From: Vibrio mimicus
GTDB lineage: Bacteria; Pseudomonadota; Gammaproteobacteria; Enterobacterales; Vibrionaceae
Direction: 5' to 3'
DNA length: 64,000 bases
Assembly: GCF_019048845.1 (NCBI RefSeq)
Contig: NZ_CP077425.1
Span: 930,001 to 994,000, forward strand
The translations under genes and the position numbers were made by a program. How positions within the stretch are numbered: the first letter of the stretch is position 1; each line of letters begins with the position of its first letter. Under the pieces are notes generated by a model that was not told the origin of the DNA, did no database searches, and worked only from the letters and a program-made list of their open reading frames with translations. Below, one piece after another: positions 38,970-48,589 of the stretch.

Positions 38970-39404
38970 TTAGATTTCTGCGTAACGATAAAGCAGTTCC
39001 GTTAATTGAGTCGACCACGCAAGCGCATTTTCCGGTTGCGCTGCGATCAGTTTTTCCACTTCCGCACAATGGATTTCCAAATCTACCGTTTGTTCTAAGT
39101 GAAAGGCAATCGCGTAAAAATGCCACATCAGTAAGCGAGTCATGCGCTGAGTATTTTGTATCGCTTGATCTGAACCTTCAAACAGCGTGGGAAGCTGCCC
39201 AAGCGCAATTGCATGCATTTTTACCATCGCATCAATATGCGCCATGTGTGCTTTTTCTTCACCTTCAAACTCTTCGTCATCATAGCGGTATAAATCGCGC
39301 AGAATATCTTCGCTAATCAGGCGATGTAGAATACGTAAACTGTATTCGGTCAGTTCTTCTTTATCCATCGCACGAATGCATTGATAGGTGTAGTCTCGCT
39401 CCAT
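38970..39404 (-). CDS. Conserved hypothetical protein, possibly DUF3069
   Basis: 144 residues, acidic, all-helical in appearance, with no signal peptide or membrane helix. The start ATG at 39404 has no strong ribosome site but is the only reasonable one. I think it belongs to the Vibrio DUF3069 family, but this is from memory of length and composition only. Function unknown. Confidence 0.55.
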   Translation of the reverse strand: MERDYTYQCIRAMDKEELTEYSLRILHRLISEDILRDLYRYDDEEFEGEEKAHMAHIDAMVKMHAIALGQLPTLFEGSDQAIQNTQRMTRLLMWHFYAIAFHLEQTVDLEIHCAEVEKLIAAQPENALAWSTQLTELLYRYAEI

Positions 39405-39909
39405 GGAGTTGCTCTTTGTTAATCAACAGGAAACAATATTGTAATGCGTTTTGGCGTGAGTGCCAGTCAATCTTGAAATGCTTGCGCTGATGAAGACTTC
39501 TTAATGAAAAAATGCGCCCTAGATTGGGCGCGAAATAGGGTATAGAGAGTAAAAAAATAGGACGAGGAAGTTAAACATGCACATGTGTTTACGCATTAGT
39601 GCATGAACAACACTAACGCCAATTTTTGACGGATTCATGTCGGTTTTGCTGCGCTTTTATGATGCCAATTTTTGAAAATGTTCACTGATTAACGATGAAG
39701 TAGAGCTAAAAATCCTGCAATGGAACTGTATTCACAGCGTGGTTTCTTGAGAAATCTGCCCCAAATTTCCTATTTCACTCCCACAATCATTTCAATGATC
39801 AGTCTTTATTGATGTGGTGTTGAACAACCTCGTTCAGCAACCAAAAATCGCCGGCCTAATTGGGCAACGAGGCGAGCCTCTGTAGACAAAACACAATAAA
39901 GGAAGATTT
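39405..39909. other. 505-bp intergenic region with a minus-strand terminator and a small hydrophobic ORF
   Basis: No gene of normal size. GCGCCC...GGGCGC at 39514-39531 is followed on the minus strand by ATTTTTTC, a terminator not attached to any annotated gene. A 25-codon hydrophobic ORF (minus, 39596-39519) ends inside this hairpin. The right part holds the promoter of the esterase gene. Confidence 0.45.
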
Positions 39910-40983
39910 ATGCTTAAGCGACTTAGTTGTCTTGGTGCACTGCTGGTAAGTGCCACGAGTATGGCCGATACGGTTCCTGCAACGCATTACGCATTGCAGT
40001 ATGAAGGCCGGCATATCAATGATTACGCAGCCGGAACGGTAAAAATGAACTGGCCTGGCAGCAGTGTTAAAACGCGTTTAGTGGGTACTGAACTTTCCGT
40101 TTCTTTACTTGGTAAGGGGGACCGATTTGATGTGTTGGTGGATGGTCAACTACATCAAACCATAGTGACGAATGTAGGGAATACACCCCAAACGTTTACG
40201 CTTTATCAACAGGCGCAGCCCAATCCTGTGGTTATCGAGCTGGTAAAACGTACAGAAAATTACACGGAACTCAGCCAGTTTATTTCCTTTGATTATCAAG
40301 GTTATCTAGAAGGTGAATGGCGTCGTGAGCCGCATATTCTCTTCATTGGTGACTCGATCAGTGCCGGGTTTGCCAGTGAGTCTAACAAGCGCGACTGTAC
40401 TTATGATGAAATTGTAGCGACTTCCAATGCTCGACTGGCCTTCCCCTACAAAACTAGTCAAGCACTGCAGGCGAGCTTGACCCAAGTGTCGTTCTCCGGT
40501 TTAGGTTTAGTGCGTAACTGGAATGGCAATCAGTCTTACCACACCTTGGCGGATTACCTTGATAAGTCAGCGGCCATTTATGGTTTTACCGCTGATTTTG
40601 AAGATAAACATCCGGATCTGATTGTGATTGAAGTGGGTACCAACGATTTCAGTACGCCTCCTCAACCGCATGAACCGTGGACGACGGTGGAAGAAGTGAA
40701 AAATGCGTGGGTGAATAAAATGGTCGATGTTGTGACTGCACTTCGTCATCGTTACGGCACGACTAATATCGTACTCATGCCAAGACCGGACTACCCTTAT
40801 TACCAAATAAATCCAGCCACCGCAGAGGCAATTGCATTGCTAAACCAAGCAGGGCAAAAAGGAGTGTACAGCATGAACTTTGTCTCTCCATTTGAAGGAT
40901 GTATTTGGCACCCGACGGCAACAGAGCACCAAGCCATTGCTGATCAACTGGCTAACTTCATTACTGAAAATCAGCTACTTTGA
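39910..40983 (+). CDS. Secreted SGNH esterase, carbohydrate esterase family 2-like
   Basis: 357 residues with a signal peptide (MLKRLSCLGALLVSATSMA, cut before DT). The N-terminal ~125 residues look like the beta-sandwich that precedes the catalytic domain in CE2 enzymes. The SGNH blocks are visible: GDSISAG (nucleophile Ser), the Gly and Asn blocks (SGLGLVRN, GTNDF) and HPTATEH with the catalytic His. CE2 enzymes deacetylate xylan or other polysaccharides. A periplasmic or secreted deacetylase acting on dietary or crustacean glycans is plausible. AAGGAAG provides the ribosome site. Confidence 0.82.
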   Translation: MLKRLSCLGALLVSATSMADTVPATHYALQYEGRHINDYAAGTVKMNWPGSSVKTRLVGTELSVSLLGKGDRFDVLVDGQLHQTIVTNVGNTPQTFTLYQQAQPNPVVIELVKRTENYTELSQFISFDYQGYLEGEWRREPHILFIGDSISAGFASESNKRDCTYDEIVATSNARLAFPYKTSQALQASLTQVSFSGLGLVRNWNGNQSYHTLADYLDKSAAIYGFTADFEDKHPDLIVIEVGTNDFSTPPQPHEPWTTVEEVKNAWVNKMVDVVTALRHRYGTTNIVLMPRPDYPYYQINPATAEAIALLNQAGQKGVYSMNFVSPFEGCIWHPTATEHQAIADQLANFITENQLL

Positions 40984-41007
40984 TTCAAAAGTTTGTTGAG
41001 CAAATAA

Positions 41008-41033
41008 AAAGGCGAGCACTATGGCTCGCCTTT
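41008..41033. terminator. Bidirectional terminator between the esterase gene and gcvP
   Basis: AAAGGCGAGC-ACTATG-GCTCGCCTTT with A- and T-runs on both sides, between two convergent genes. Confidence 0.88.
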
Positions 41034-41050
41034 ACTAATCGAATTACCGA

Positions 41051-43915
41051 TTAGTCTTGATAGCTGTCAATGCTTGGGCATGAACAGACTAGGTTACGGT
41101 CGCCGTACACGTTATCGACACGGTTCACCGTTGGCCAGTATTTGCTGGCTTTGGTGTGTGCCGATGGGAAGCAGGCGATTTCACGTGAGTATGGACGCTC
41201 CCAATTCTCTTCGCGCAGATCGGCTTGGGTATGTGGAGCATGTACCAGAGGGTTGCTTTCCAATGGCCATTCGCCATTTTTCACTTTGTCAATTTCGCCA
41301 CGAATCGCAATCAATGCATCACAGAAGCGATCCAGTTCCGCCAAATCTTCCGATTCAGTTGGCTCAACCATTAAGGTGCCCGCAACTGGGAATGACATAG
41401 TTGGCGCGTGGAAGCCGTAGTCCATCAAGCGCTTCGCAATATCTTCTTCGCTAATCCCTGTTTCTTCTTTCAGAGGACGGATATCGATGATGCACTCGTG
41501 CGCCACTCGACCATTCGCACCACGGTAAAGAATCGGGTAGTGCGGACGCAGACGCTCCATCACATAGTTGGCATTCAAAATCGCCAGCTTGGTGGCTTCA
41601 GCCAGACCTTCTGCGCCCATCATCGTAATGTAGGCCCAAGAGATTGGCAGAATGGAGGCGCTGCCAAGATCGGCTGCGGAAACCGCGAAATCAGAACCCT
41701 CTACGCCACCTTCAATGTGTCCCGGTAGGAAAGGCGTTAGGTGCGATTTCACACCGATAGGTCCCATGCCTGGGCCGCCGCCGCCGTGTGGAATACAGAA
41801 AGTTTTGTGCAAGTTCAGGTGTGATACGTCTGAGCCAATAAAGCCCGGCGAGGTCAAGCCCACTTGCGCGTTCATGTTTGCGCCATCGAGGTACACTTGA
41901 CCACCTGCCGCATGCACCATTTCACATACTTCACGCACTTGCTGTTCATACACGCCATGCGTTGAAGGGTAGGTGATCATGATGCTGGAAAGATTGTCTT
42001 TGTGCTTTTCAATCTTGTCCGCAAGGTCAACCATATCAATGTTGCCGTTTTCATCGCATTTCACCACCACGACTTTCATCGACACCATTGCCGCTGTGGC
42101 TGGGTTTGTGCCGTGTGCTGAGCTTGGGATGAGGCAAACATTGCGGTGGCCTTCGCCGCGGCTTTGGTGATAACGCTGAATCGCAATCAAACCTGCATAC
42201 TCACCGGAAGCTCCAGAGTTGGGTTGCAGTGAGAAAGCATCGTACCCCGTGATTTCACACAGTTTTTGCTTCAGGTCTTCAGCCAATGCCGCATAGCCCG
42301 CTGCTTGTGCTTTTGGTACAAACGGATGCAGTGCGCCAAATTCAGGCCAAGTGACAGGGATCATCTCCGCAGTGGCGTTGAGCTTCATGGTGCAACTGCC
42401 TAGCGGGATCATGCCGTGAGTCAGAGAGAAATCTTTGTTTTCCAGATGCTTCATATAACGCAGCATCTGAGTTTCACTGTGGTGCGTGTTAAACACAGGG
42501 TGAGTCAAAAACGCGCTTTGACGACGGCAACTTTCTGGAATCGCTGCGAGTTCATTGGCAGCAATGCTGTTTGAAAGCGCATGAGCATCTTCTTTAATGC
42601 CAAAGATGGCAAATAGCGCTTCAACGTCTGCCACTGTCGTGGTTTCATCAAAGCTCACGCCAAGCTGATTAGGCAGTTTACGCAGGTTGATGTCTGCTTG
42701 TTGCGCAGCTTGGTACAGAGCATCGGCTTTTGCGCCCGCATTGATCGCCAGCGTATCAAAGAAATGCTGATGCGCCAGTTCGTAACCCGCTTTGGTTAAG
42801 CCAGCAGCAAGAATCGCTGTGAGGTGGTGAGTGCGTCGCGCAATGGTACGCAAACCTTGTGGGCCATGGAACACCGCATAAAACGCGGCCATGTTGGCCA
42901 GCAGCGCTTGCGCGGTACAGATGTTGGAGGTCGCTTTTTCGCGGCGAATGTGCTGCTCACGGGTTTGCATTGCCATACGCAATGCTTGGTTGCCTTTCGC
43001 ATCAATCGAAACACCGATCACACGTCCCGGCATCGTGCGTTTGTGCGCATCACGTGTTGCCATGAAAGCCGCGTGTGGACCGCCGTAACCCATAGGTACA
43101 CCAAAGCGCTGTGCCGAACCAATCACTACATCTGCGCCCATTTCACCCGCAGGTTTGAGCAGTACGCTGGCGAGTAAATCGGTCGCCACGGTGACTAAGG
43201 TTTTGTTGGCTTGTGCTTTGGCGATGATGTCAGTCAGATCGCGCACTTCACCGGTTGTACCCGGGTATTGCAGCAGTGCGCCAAAAGCTTCTTGTTGAGT
43301 GATGTTGTCAATCGAATCGACTTTTACCTCAAAGCCAAGGAATGCTGCGCGAGTTTTCACCACTTCAATGGTTTGTGGATGCACGTCATCGGCAACAAAG
43401 AACAGGTTGCTTTTGCTCTTGCCTGCGCGTTGACACAGTGCCATCGCTTCGGCCGCTGCTGTCGCTTCATCCAGCAGTGACGCGTTCGCAATCTCCATCG
43501 CGGTTAAATCCATCACCATCTGCTGATAGTTGAGCAGAGATTCAAGACGGCCTTGCGAGATTTCTGGCTGATAAGGGGTGTAAGCGGTGTACCAGCCCGG
43601 GTTCTCCATCACGTTACGTAAAATGACGTTGGGCGTGAAGGTGTTGTAGTAACCCTGACCGATGAAAGTACGTTTAATCTGGTTAAGCTTAGCGAACGAT
43701 TGGATGGTCGCCAGCATGTCAGCTTCGCTTTGAGCTGGCGCGAGCTGCATTGGCGCTTCTAAACGGATTTGTGCAGGCACGGTTTGGGCGATCAGCGCAT
43801 CCAAACTTTCCGCATTCACCGTTTTAAGCATGGTGGCTTGTTCTTGTTTATCTGGCCCGTTGTGGCGTGCAACGAACTCATTTTGTGTGCTTAGGCTGTG
43901 AAGTAATTCTGTCAT
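41051..43915 (-). CDS. gcvP: Glycine dehydrogenase (decarboxylating), P-protein of the glycine cleavage system
   Basis: 954 residues, the usual length for the homodimeric bacterial P-protein with fused N- and C-terminal halves. The PLP lysine is in [22 protein letters not shown], and the [18 protein letters not shown] and [14 protein letters not shown] segments are characteristic. It decarboxylates glycine and passes the aminomethyl group to lipoyl-GcvH. It is downstream of gcvH but separated by 143 bases and a strong terminator hairpin. Confidence 0.97.
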   Translation of the reverse strand: MTELLHSLSTQNEFVARHNGPDKQEQATMLKTVNAESLDALIAQTVPAQIRLEAPMQLAPAQSEADMLATIQSFAKLNQIKRTFIGQGYYNTFTPNVILRNVMENPGWYTAYTPYQPEISQGRLESLLNYQQMVMDLTAMEIANASLLDEATAAAEAMALCQRAGKSKSNLFFVADDVHPQTIEVVKTRAAFLGFEVKVDSIDNITQQEAFGALLQYPGTTGEVRDLTDIIAKAQANKTLVTVATDLLASVLLKPAGEMGADVVIGSAQRFGVPMGYGGPHAAFMATRDAHKRTMPGRVIGVSIDAKGNQALRMAMQTREQHIRREKATSNICTAQALLANMAAFYAVFHGPQGLRTIARRTHHLTAILAAGLTKAGYELAHQHFFDTLAINAGAKADALYQAAQQADINLRKLPNQLGVSFDETTTVADVEALFAIFGIKEDAHALSNSIAANELAAIPESCRRQSAFLTHPVFNTHHSETQMLRYMKHLENKDFSLTHGMIPLGSCTMKLNATAEMIPVTWPEFGALHPFVPKAQAAGYAALAEDLKQKLCEITGYDAFSLQPNSGASGEYAGLIAIQRYHQSRGEGHRNVCLIPSSAHGTNPATAAMVSMKVVVVKCDENGNIDMVDLADKIEKHKDNLSSIMITYPSTHGVYEQQVREVCEMVHAAGGQVYLDGANMNAQVGLTSPGFIGSDVSHLNLHKTFCIPHGGGGPGMGPIGVKSHLTPFLPGHIEGGVEGSDFAVSAADLGSASILPISWAYITMMGAEGLAEATKLAILNANYVMERLRPHYPILYRGANGRVAHECIIDIRPLKEETGISEEDIAKRLMDYGFHAPTMSFPVAGTLMVEPTESEDLAELDRFCDALIAIRGEIDKVKNGEWPLESNPLVHAPHTQADLREENWERPYSREIACFPSAHTKASKYWPTVNRVDNVYGDRNLVCSCPSIDSYQD

Positions 43916-44014
43916 TGTCCTTTACCTTCTTTCCATGTGAGCATGCGAACAACCTTGGTGGAATCACCACTCACTTGGCGATCAAACATCACTCATTTGC
44001 GGTGAGTGACTTTG

Positions 44015-44045
44015 AAAAAAAGCCGCCCTGAAGGGCAGCTTTCTC
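44015..44045 (-). terminator. Terminator/attenuator hairpin between gcvH and gcvP
   Basis: On the minus strand AGCTGCCCT-TC-AGGGCGGCT is followed by seven T. It falls right after gcvH, so gcvP is read either by read-through or from its own promoter. Confidence 0.8.
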
Positions 44046-44058
44046 ATGCATATTGTGC

Positions 44059-44439
44059 TTAGTCTTCTTCGATTGAAGCTAGGTACTCTTCCGCGTCTTT
44101 TAGATCTTTGAGTTCATCAGGATCGGACATTTTCATTTTCACGATCCAACCGCCATCGTAAGGCTCTTCATTAATCAGCTCTGGGCTGTTTTGCAGATCT
44201 TCGTTGACCTCAATGACGACACCGGTCACTGGTGCATAGATGTCAGAAGCGGCTTTCACCGACTCAACCAGTGAAAAGCTGTCACCCGCATCAATTTCGG
44301 CATCGATTTCAGGTAACTCTACAAACACTACGTCACCGAGCATTTCTTGGGCGTGCTCAGAGATGCCGATGGTTACTGTACCGTCACCGTTGTCGCGAAC
44401 CCATTCATGGCTTTCTGTGAACTTCAGTGTCTTGTCCAT
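44059..44439 (-). CDS. gcvH: Glycine cleavage system H-protein (lipoyl carrier)
   Basis: 126 residues. The lipoylated lysine lies in [17 protein letters not shown]-terminal [12 protein letters not shown] and the VVFVELPEI segment are standard for GcvH. It shuttles the methylamine group from GcvP to GcvT and then to lipoamide dehydrogenase. Encoded downstream of glyA (36 bp gap) as an operon. Confidence 0.97.
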   Translation of the reverse strand: MDKTLKFTESHEWVRDNGDGTVTIGISEHAQEMLGDVVFVELPEIDAEIDAGDSFSLVESVKAASDIYAPVTGVVIEVNEDLQNSPELINEEPYDGGWIVKMKMSDPDELKDLKDAEEYLASIEED

Positions 44440-44475
44440 TGCGTATTCTCCAAAAAATATCGTACTGATAAAAAG

Positions 44476-45783
44476 CTATTGATAGAGCGGGAAGCGTTGG
44501 CATAGTGCTTTCACTTGTTTACGCACTTGTTGCTCAACGTCTGGGTTGCCTTCTGGGCTGGCCACCAAACCATCCAGAACGTCCCCAATCCACTCACCGA
44601 TGAGTTTGAATTCTTCACGACCGAAACCACGGCTGGTTCCGGCAGGCGTACCTAAACGAATGCCCGATGTAATCATAGGCTTCTCTTCGTCAAATGGGAT
44701 GCCATTTTTGTTACACGTGATCCCGGCACGCTCTAAGGCTTGTTCAACTTGGTTGCCTTTCAAACCTTTAGGTCTAAGGTCGACCAACATGAGATGCGTA
44801 TCCGTTCCGCCAGTCACAATGTCACATCCGCGAGTTTGCAACACTTCGGCCAGCACTTTTGCGTTATCGATCACCGAATCTATATAAGTGCGGAATTCAG
44901 GGCCGAGCGCTTCACCAAATGCCACTGCTTTAGCGGCAATCACGTGCATCAGTGGGCCACCTTGTAAACCGGGGAACACCGCAGAATTGATCTTTTTGTG
45001 GATCTCTTCGTGGTTGGTCAAAATCATGCCGCCGCGCGGGCCACGTAGAGTTTTGTGTGTGGTAGTGGTGACGACATGAGCATGCGGCAACGGGCTTGGA
45101 TGTGCACCAGTAGCCACCAGACCAGCAATGTGCGCCATATCAACCATTAGCAGCGCGCCAACTTCGTCAGCAATCGCGCGGAATTTAGAAAAATCAATCA
45201 CGCGTGGAATGGCGCTGCCGCCTGCGATGATCATTTTGGGTTTGTGTTCTAACGCCAGTGCACGAACAGAATCGTAGTTAATTTCGAGGGTTTGACGATC
45301 CACACCGTATTGCACCGCATTGAACCATTTACCTGAAAGAGCAGGGCGCGCACCATGGGTTAGGTGGCCGCCTGCATCCAGCGACATACCCATAATGGTG
45401 TCGCCCGGTTGCAGCAGAGCAAGCATGACAGCGCCATTGGCTTGAGCGCCTGAGTGTGGTTGAACGTTTGCGTATTGGCACTGAAAAAGCATTTTGGCGC
45501 GTTCGATAGCAATCTGCTCTACGCTGTCGACATGTTCACAACCGCCGTAGTAACGACGACCCGGATAACCTTCGGCGTATTTGTTGGTCAGGCAAGTGCC
45601 TTGTGCCTGCATTACGGCTTTAGAGACGATGTTTTCAGAGGCAATCAGTTCGATCTGTTCATTTTGGCGGGTGTATTCAGCTTGAATGGCGGCAAATACC
45701 GCATCATTGGTTGCCGCCAGCGGAGTAGAGAAGAAGTTCTCAAGGCTAACGTTGGGATAAGCTTTGTTTAGATTTGCATTCAT
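44476..45783 (-). CDS. glyA: Serine hydroxymethyltransferase
   Basis: 435 residues. The PLP lysine is in [16 protein letters not shown], and [20 protein letters not shown] is the family signature. Some 18 residues longer than the common 417-residue GlyA, mainly at the N-terminus ([18 protein letters not shown]). It interconverts serine and glycine with tetrahydrofolate. Because it is the first gene of a gcv cluster it is probably a second SHMT dedicated to glycine use; a housekeeping copy elsewhere is known in V. cholerae. The regulator palindromes upstream suggest glycine- or serine-dependent control. Confidence 0.95.
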   Translation of the reverse strand: MNANLNKAYPNVSLENFFSTPLAATNDAVFAAIQAEYTRQNEQIELIASENIVSKAVMQAQGTCLTNKYAEGYPGRRYYGGCEHVDSVEQIAIERAKMLFQCQYANVQPHSGAQANGAVMLALLQPGDTIMGMSLDAGGHLTHGARPALSGKWFNAVQYGVDRQTLEINYDSVRALALEHKPKMIIAGGSAIPRVIDFSKFRAIADEVGALLMVDMAHIAGLVATGAHPSPLPHAHVVTTTTHKTLRGPRGGMILTNHEEIHKKINSAVFPGLQGGPLMHVIAAKAVAFGEALGPEFRTYIDSVIDNAKVLAEVLQTRGCDIVTGGTDTHLMLVDLRPKGLKGNQVEQALERAGITCNKNGIPFDEEKPMITSGIRLGTPAGTSRGFGREEFKLIGEWIGDVLDGLVASPEGNPDVEQQVRKQVKALCQRFPLYQ

Positions 45784-45910
45784 AGTAGATGGCCTTCCAA
45801 TCTGACAACCGCACGAATATGAGTGGGTTATCGCTCCTTTTTCTGATCGCGATACTCATCGCGATCGGCTGAGTCATTCCTAATTCTGATTGCCCTAAAC
45901 CTTGGCAATC

Positions 45911-46038
45911 TATCCCCTTCCTACTTGAATCTGCTGCGGTGTTGGCTACGTTCTTTCACCCCAATCACATAGTCTATCTATGTTCATGGGGATTCACTCA
46001 CTTGCCGCCTTGCTGCAATTCCAAGTAGTTTGGGTATA
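45911..46038. repeat. ERIC-like intergenic repeat, copy 2 (full-length)
   Basis: 128 bases matching the ERIC consensus through most of its length: TACTTGAAnCTGC...GTTGGCT...CACCCCAATCAC...GGGGATTCACTCACTTGCCGCCTTnCTGCAA...GTTTGGGTATA. It has the usual central inverted repeat and lies in the leader/promoter region of the glyA operon. Confidence 0.9.
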
Positions 46039-46166
46039 ACCCCAATGCGCGGGGTCGAAAACTCGCGGTGATAAACTGAAAAATCAGCCAAGAGCAGCGA
46101 GTGATTGCATCTCTTCATCTAACAAGTCGGTAACATACTCTTTGCTTACAGAACAATCAATCAAAA

Positions 46167-46190
46167 ATTTCCTATAGGAAACACGGTTTC
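46167..46190. promoter_or_regulatory. Putative operator of the XRE-cupin regulator, site 1
   Basis: ATTTCCTATAGGAAAC (46167-46182) is a near-perfect 16-bp palindrome followed two bases later by the half-site GGTTTC. It lies in the divergent glyA/regulator region and resembles two more sites near gcvT. Confidence 0.7.
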
Positions 46191-46299
46191 TGATCTGCTT
46201 AGCAAAAGTGGCTTTATTTCTTTGTGTTCTCTTTAATCAACAAATCGCTTCATGCCACAATGCTCGGCACACAGGAAGTTTTACAACGAGAGGGAAAGC

Positions 46300-46923
46300 A
46301 TGTCAGAAGACATTTATGATGAGTACCCATCCATCACTTTGGCGCGCGAATCGGGCGAGCAAGGCATCGAGCCACTCAAGCTGGGTCAGCGGATCAAAGA
46401 TATCCGCACGCGATTAGGCATCACGCTTGAAGAGGCGAGTCAGCGTACTGGGCTCGCTCGCTCTACACTGAGCAAAATTGAAAACGAGCAGATTTCGCCC
46501 ACCTTTCAGGCTATGCAAAAATTGGCGCATGGCTTGCAGATTGACATGCCGCAACTCTTTGAGCCACCAAAGAAAATTGTGGCTACAGGGCGGCGTGATA
46601 TTACCCGTAAAGAAGCAGGGAAACCGCACCCAACCCAAACCTATGAACATGAATTGCTCGCGATTCAACTTTCTAACAAAAAGATGATGCCGTTCAAAAG
46701 CCGCGTGCGTGCCAGAGCGTTTGAAGAGTACAGCGATTGGGTGCGTCACGATGGTGAGGAGTTTTTGCTGATCCTTGAAGGTGAAGTGATGTTCTACAGC
46801 GAATTTTATGAGCCGGTACATTTAGCGGAAGGGGATAGTGTTTATTACGACGCTAACATGGGACACATGCTGGTTTCAGTGAGTGAAGAGGATGCGCTGA
46901 TCCTTTGGGTCACCGCAAGATAG
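46300..46923 (+). CDS. XRE-cupin transcriptional regulator of the glycine cleavage cluster
   Basis: 207 residues from the ATG at 46300, which has GAGAGGG upstream. N-terminal XRE HTH (about 27-82: KLGQRIKDIRTRLGITLEEASQRTGLARSTLSKIENEQISPTFQAMQKLAHGL) and C-terminal cupin_2 domain (about 120-205: FLLILEGEVMFYSEF, GDSVYYDANMGHMLVSVSEEDALILWVTA). The cupin half probably senses a small molecule such as glycine, serine or a related metabolite. It sits between the divergent glyA-gcvH-gcvP operon and gcvT, with GTTTCC/GGAAAC palindromes on both sides of it, so it very likely controls the whole cluster and itself. Confidence 0.85.
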   Translation: MSEDIYDEYPSITLARESGEQGIEPLKLGQRIKDIRTRLGITLEEASQRTGLARSTLSKIENEQISPTFQAMQKLAHGLQIDMPQLFEPPKKIVATGRRDITRKEAGKPHPTQTYEHELLAIQLSNKKMMPFKSRVRARAFEEYSDWVRHDGEEFLLILEGEVMFYSEFYEPVHLAEGDSVYYDANMGHMLVSVSEEDALILWVTAR

Positions 46924-46926
46924 TGA

Positions 46927-46942
46927 GTTTCCTATCCGAAAC
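46927..46942. promoter_or_regulatory. Putative operator of the XRE-cupin regulator, site 2
   Basis: GTTTCCTATCCGAAAC, just after the regulator stop codon; 13 of 16 positions match site 1. Confidence 0.55.
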
Positions 46943-47073
46943 ATCCGCGTATAACAACCCAAGACGTGGAGTGTGTTGGTGGTGGTTTTTGATAACCATT
47001 CCTTAACAATGTTGTTAACTGTGATGGTGAGCACTGTTTTAATTTGGTGAATCCTCTAAAACGGGCTCGGCTT

Positions 47074-47110
47074 GTTTATTATCGGAAACATAGTTTCCTC
47101 ACTAAAGGAA
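47074..47110. promoter_or_regulatory. Putative operator of the XRE-cupin regulator, site 3 (tandem), upstream of gcvT
   Basis: GTTTATTATCGGAAAC (47074-47089) and GTTTCCTCACTAAAGGAA (47093-47110) lie in tandem with a three-base gap, 57 bases before the gcvT start. The join GGAAAC-AT-AGTTTCC repeats the arrangement at site 1 (GGAAAC-AC-GGTTTC). Confidence 0.7.
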
Positions 47111-47166
47111 TCTTGCCACGGTAGATTGCGCCAAAAGCGCAGCTTTGGCTTATATGGAGAACAAGA

Positions 47167-48297
47167 ATGACTGAACAACACGAAACCTTACTGACCACGC
47201 CGCTACATGCGCTACACATTGAAGTTGGCGCAAAGATGGTGCCTTTTGCGGGCTACGATATGCCAGTTCAATACGCCCTTGGGGTGAAAAAAGAGCATAT
47301 ACACACCCGTGAAGCAGCAGGTCTGTTTGATGTTTCCCACATGGGGCAACTGCGTTTGTACGGTGCTCAAGCGGCTGCCGCCTTAGAAGCCTTGGTTCCG
47401 GTTGATATTATTGATCTCCCTGTTGGCAAACAGCGTTATGCGTTTTTCACCAATGCCCAAGGTGGCATTATGGATGATTTGATGGTGGCCAATATGGGGG
47501 ATCATCTGTTTGTGGTGGTGAACGCGGCGTGTAAAGCGCAAGACATTGCGCATCTAAAAGCGCATCTGCCTGCGGATGTTGAGATGGAAGTGATTGAAGA
47601 TCGCGCTCTGCTCGCGCTGCAAGGTCCGAAAGCCGCGCAAGTGCTCGCACGTTTGCAACCTGCCGTTGCCAAGATGCTGTTTATGGATGTTCAACTCCTT
47701 GAGATCGATGGTGCAGAATGTATTGTCAGTCGCAGTGGCTACACCGGTGAAGATGGCTACGAAATCTCAGTGCCTGCTGATAAAGCGGCGGCACTGGCTC
47801 GTAAACTGACGGATTTTGAAGAAGTGGAGTGGATAGGCCTTGGTGCGCGCGACTCACTGCGTTTGGAGTGTGGTTTGTGTCTCTATGGACACGATCTCGA
47901 CCCAACCACAACGCCAGTCGAAGCAAGCTTGCTGTGGGCTATTCAGCCAGTTCGCCGCAAAGGTGGCGCGCGTGAGGGCGGCTTCCCCGGTGCAGAGATC
48001 ATTCTCAGCCAGATTGAAACCAAACAAGTCAGCCGTAAACGCGTAGGTTTGGTCGGACAAACCAAAGCGCCAGTACGCGAAGGCACTGAACTGTTTGATG
48101 CGCAGGGCAACAAAATTGGTGTTGTGACCAGTGGAACTGCAGGCCCAACGGCCGACAAACCAGTTTCAATGGCTTATGTCAGCACTGAGCACGCCACTTT
48201 AGGCGGTGAAGTGTTTGCTGATGTGCGCGGGAAGATGCTGCCAATGACTGTCGAAAAAATGCCTTTTGTGCCTCAGCGTTATTATCGCGGAGAATAA
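47167..48297 (+). CDS. gcvT: Aminomethyltransferase, T-protein of the glycine cleavage system
   Basis: 376 residues. The folate-binding T-protein patterns are present: TPLHALHIEVGAKMVPFAGYDMPVQY, GLFDVSHMGQLR, the catalytic Asp region and GYTGEDGYEISVPA. It releases ammonia and forms methylene-tetrahydrofolate from aminomethyl-GcvH. It is separated from the rest of the gcv genes by the regulator gene, has its own promoter region with regulator palindromes, and is followed by its own terminator. Confidence 0.96.
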   Translation: MTEQHETLLTTPLHALHIEVGAKMVPFAGYDMPVQYALGVKKEHIHTREAAGLFDVSHMGQLRLYGAQAAAALEALVPVDIIDLPVGKQRYAFFTNAQGGIMDDLMVANMGDHLFVVVNAACKAQDIAHLKAHLPADVEMEVIEDRALLALQGPKAAQVLARLQPAVAKMLFMDVQLLEIDGAECIVSRSGYTGEDGYEISVPADKAAALARKLTDFEEVEWIGLGARDSLRLECGLCLYGHDLDPTTTPVEASLLWAIQPVRRKGGAREGGFPGAEIILSQIETKQVSRKRVGLVGQTKAPVREGTELFDAQGNKIGVVTSGTAGPTADKPVSMAYVSTEHATLGGEVFADVRGKMLPMTVEKMPFVPQRYYRGE

Positions 48298-48333
48298 TTT
48301 CTTCAGTGTCATTCTTATGAGTAACGCTTATTA

Positions 48334-48366
48334 GCAAAGGAAGGGAAACCTTCCTTTGTGCTTTTT
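48334..48366 (+). terminator. Intrinsic terminator of gcvT
   Basis: AAAGGAAGG-GAAA-CCTTCCTTT, then GTGCTTTTT; about 40 bases after the stop. Confidence 0.8.
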
Positions 48367-48551
48367 GCAACGGAGGTTTGCAGTCTCAACTGACCGAGAA
48401 AGCGGTTGTCATTTCAGCATATTGCTTTATGATGCTGCGACGTACTTAAGCTGGTGCATCCGTATTTGTACCAAAATTTGTACCGAATTTTTTGAACTCG
48501 TTACGCCGCTATTTATTACAGAATGAATTTAAGCGTAATTTTTTCACACAA

Positions 48552-48583
48552 GTGTTGCTTGGTGTGCAACACCACTGTAAGGA
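48552..48583 (+). promoter_or_regulatory. thrS translational operator mimicking the tRNA-Thr anticodon arm
   Basis: GTGTTGC-TTGGTGT-GCAACAC (48552-48572) is a perfect 7-bp stem with a 7-base loop. The loop reads UU-GGU-GU, placing the threonine anticodon GGU at positions 34-36 after the invariant U33. It lies directly before the Shine-Dalgarno AAGGA (48579-48583). In E. coli, ThrRS represses its own mRNA by binding such a hairpin. Confidence 0.82.
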
Positions 48584-48589
48584 TAATAC

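Larger units (their letters stand above)
45784..46299. other. 516-bp divergent control region (glyA operon / XRE-cupin regulator)
   Basis: Contains a full-length ERIC-like repeat (45911-46038) and a regulator-like palindrome at 46167-46182. I looked for and did not see glycine-riboswitch aptamer features. Promoters for both directions must lie here. Confidence 0.6.

Noticed and set aside
45784..46299. Glycine riboswitch upstream of glyA
   Set aside because: No tandem glycine-aptamer features found; the region is explained by an ERIC repeat and regulator palindromes.
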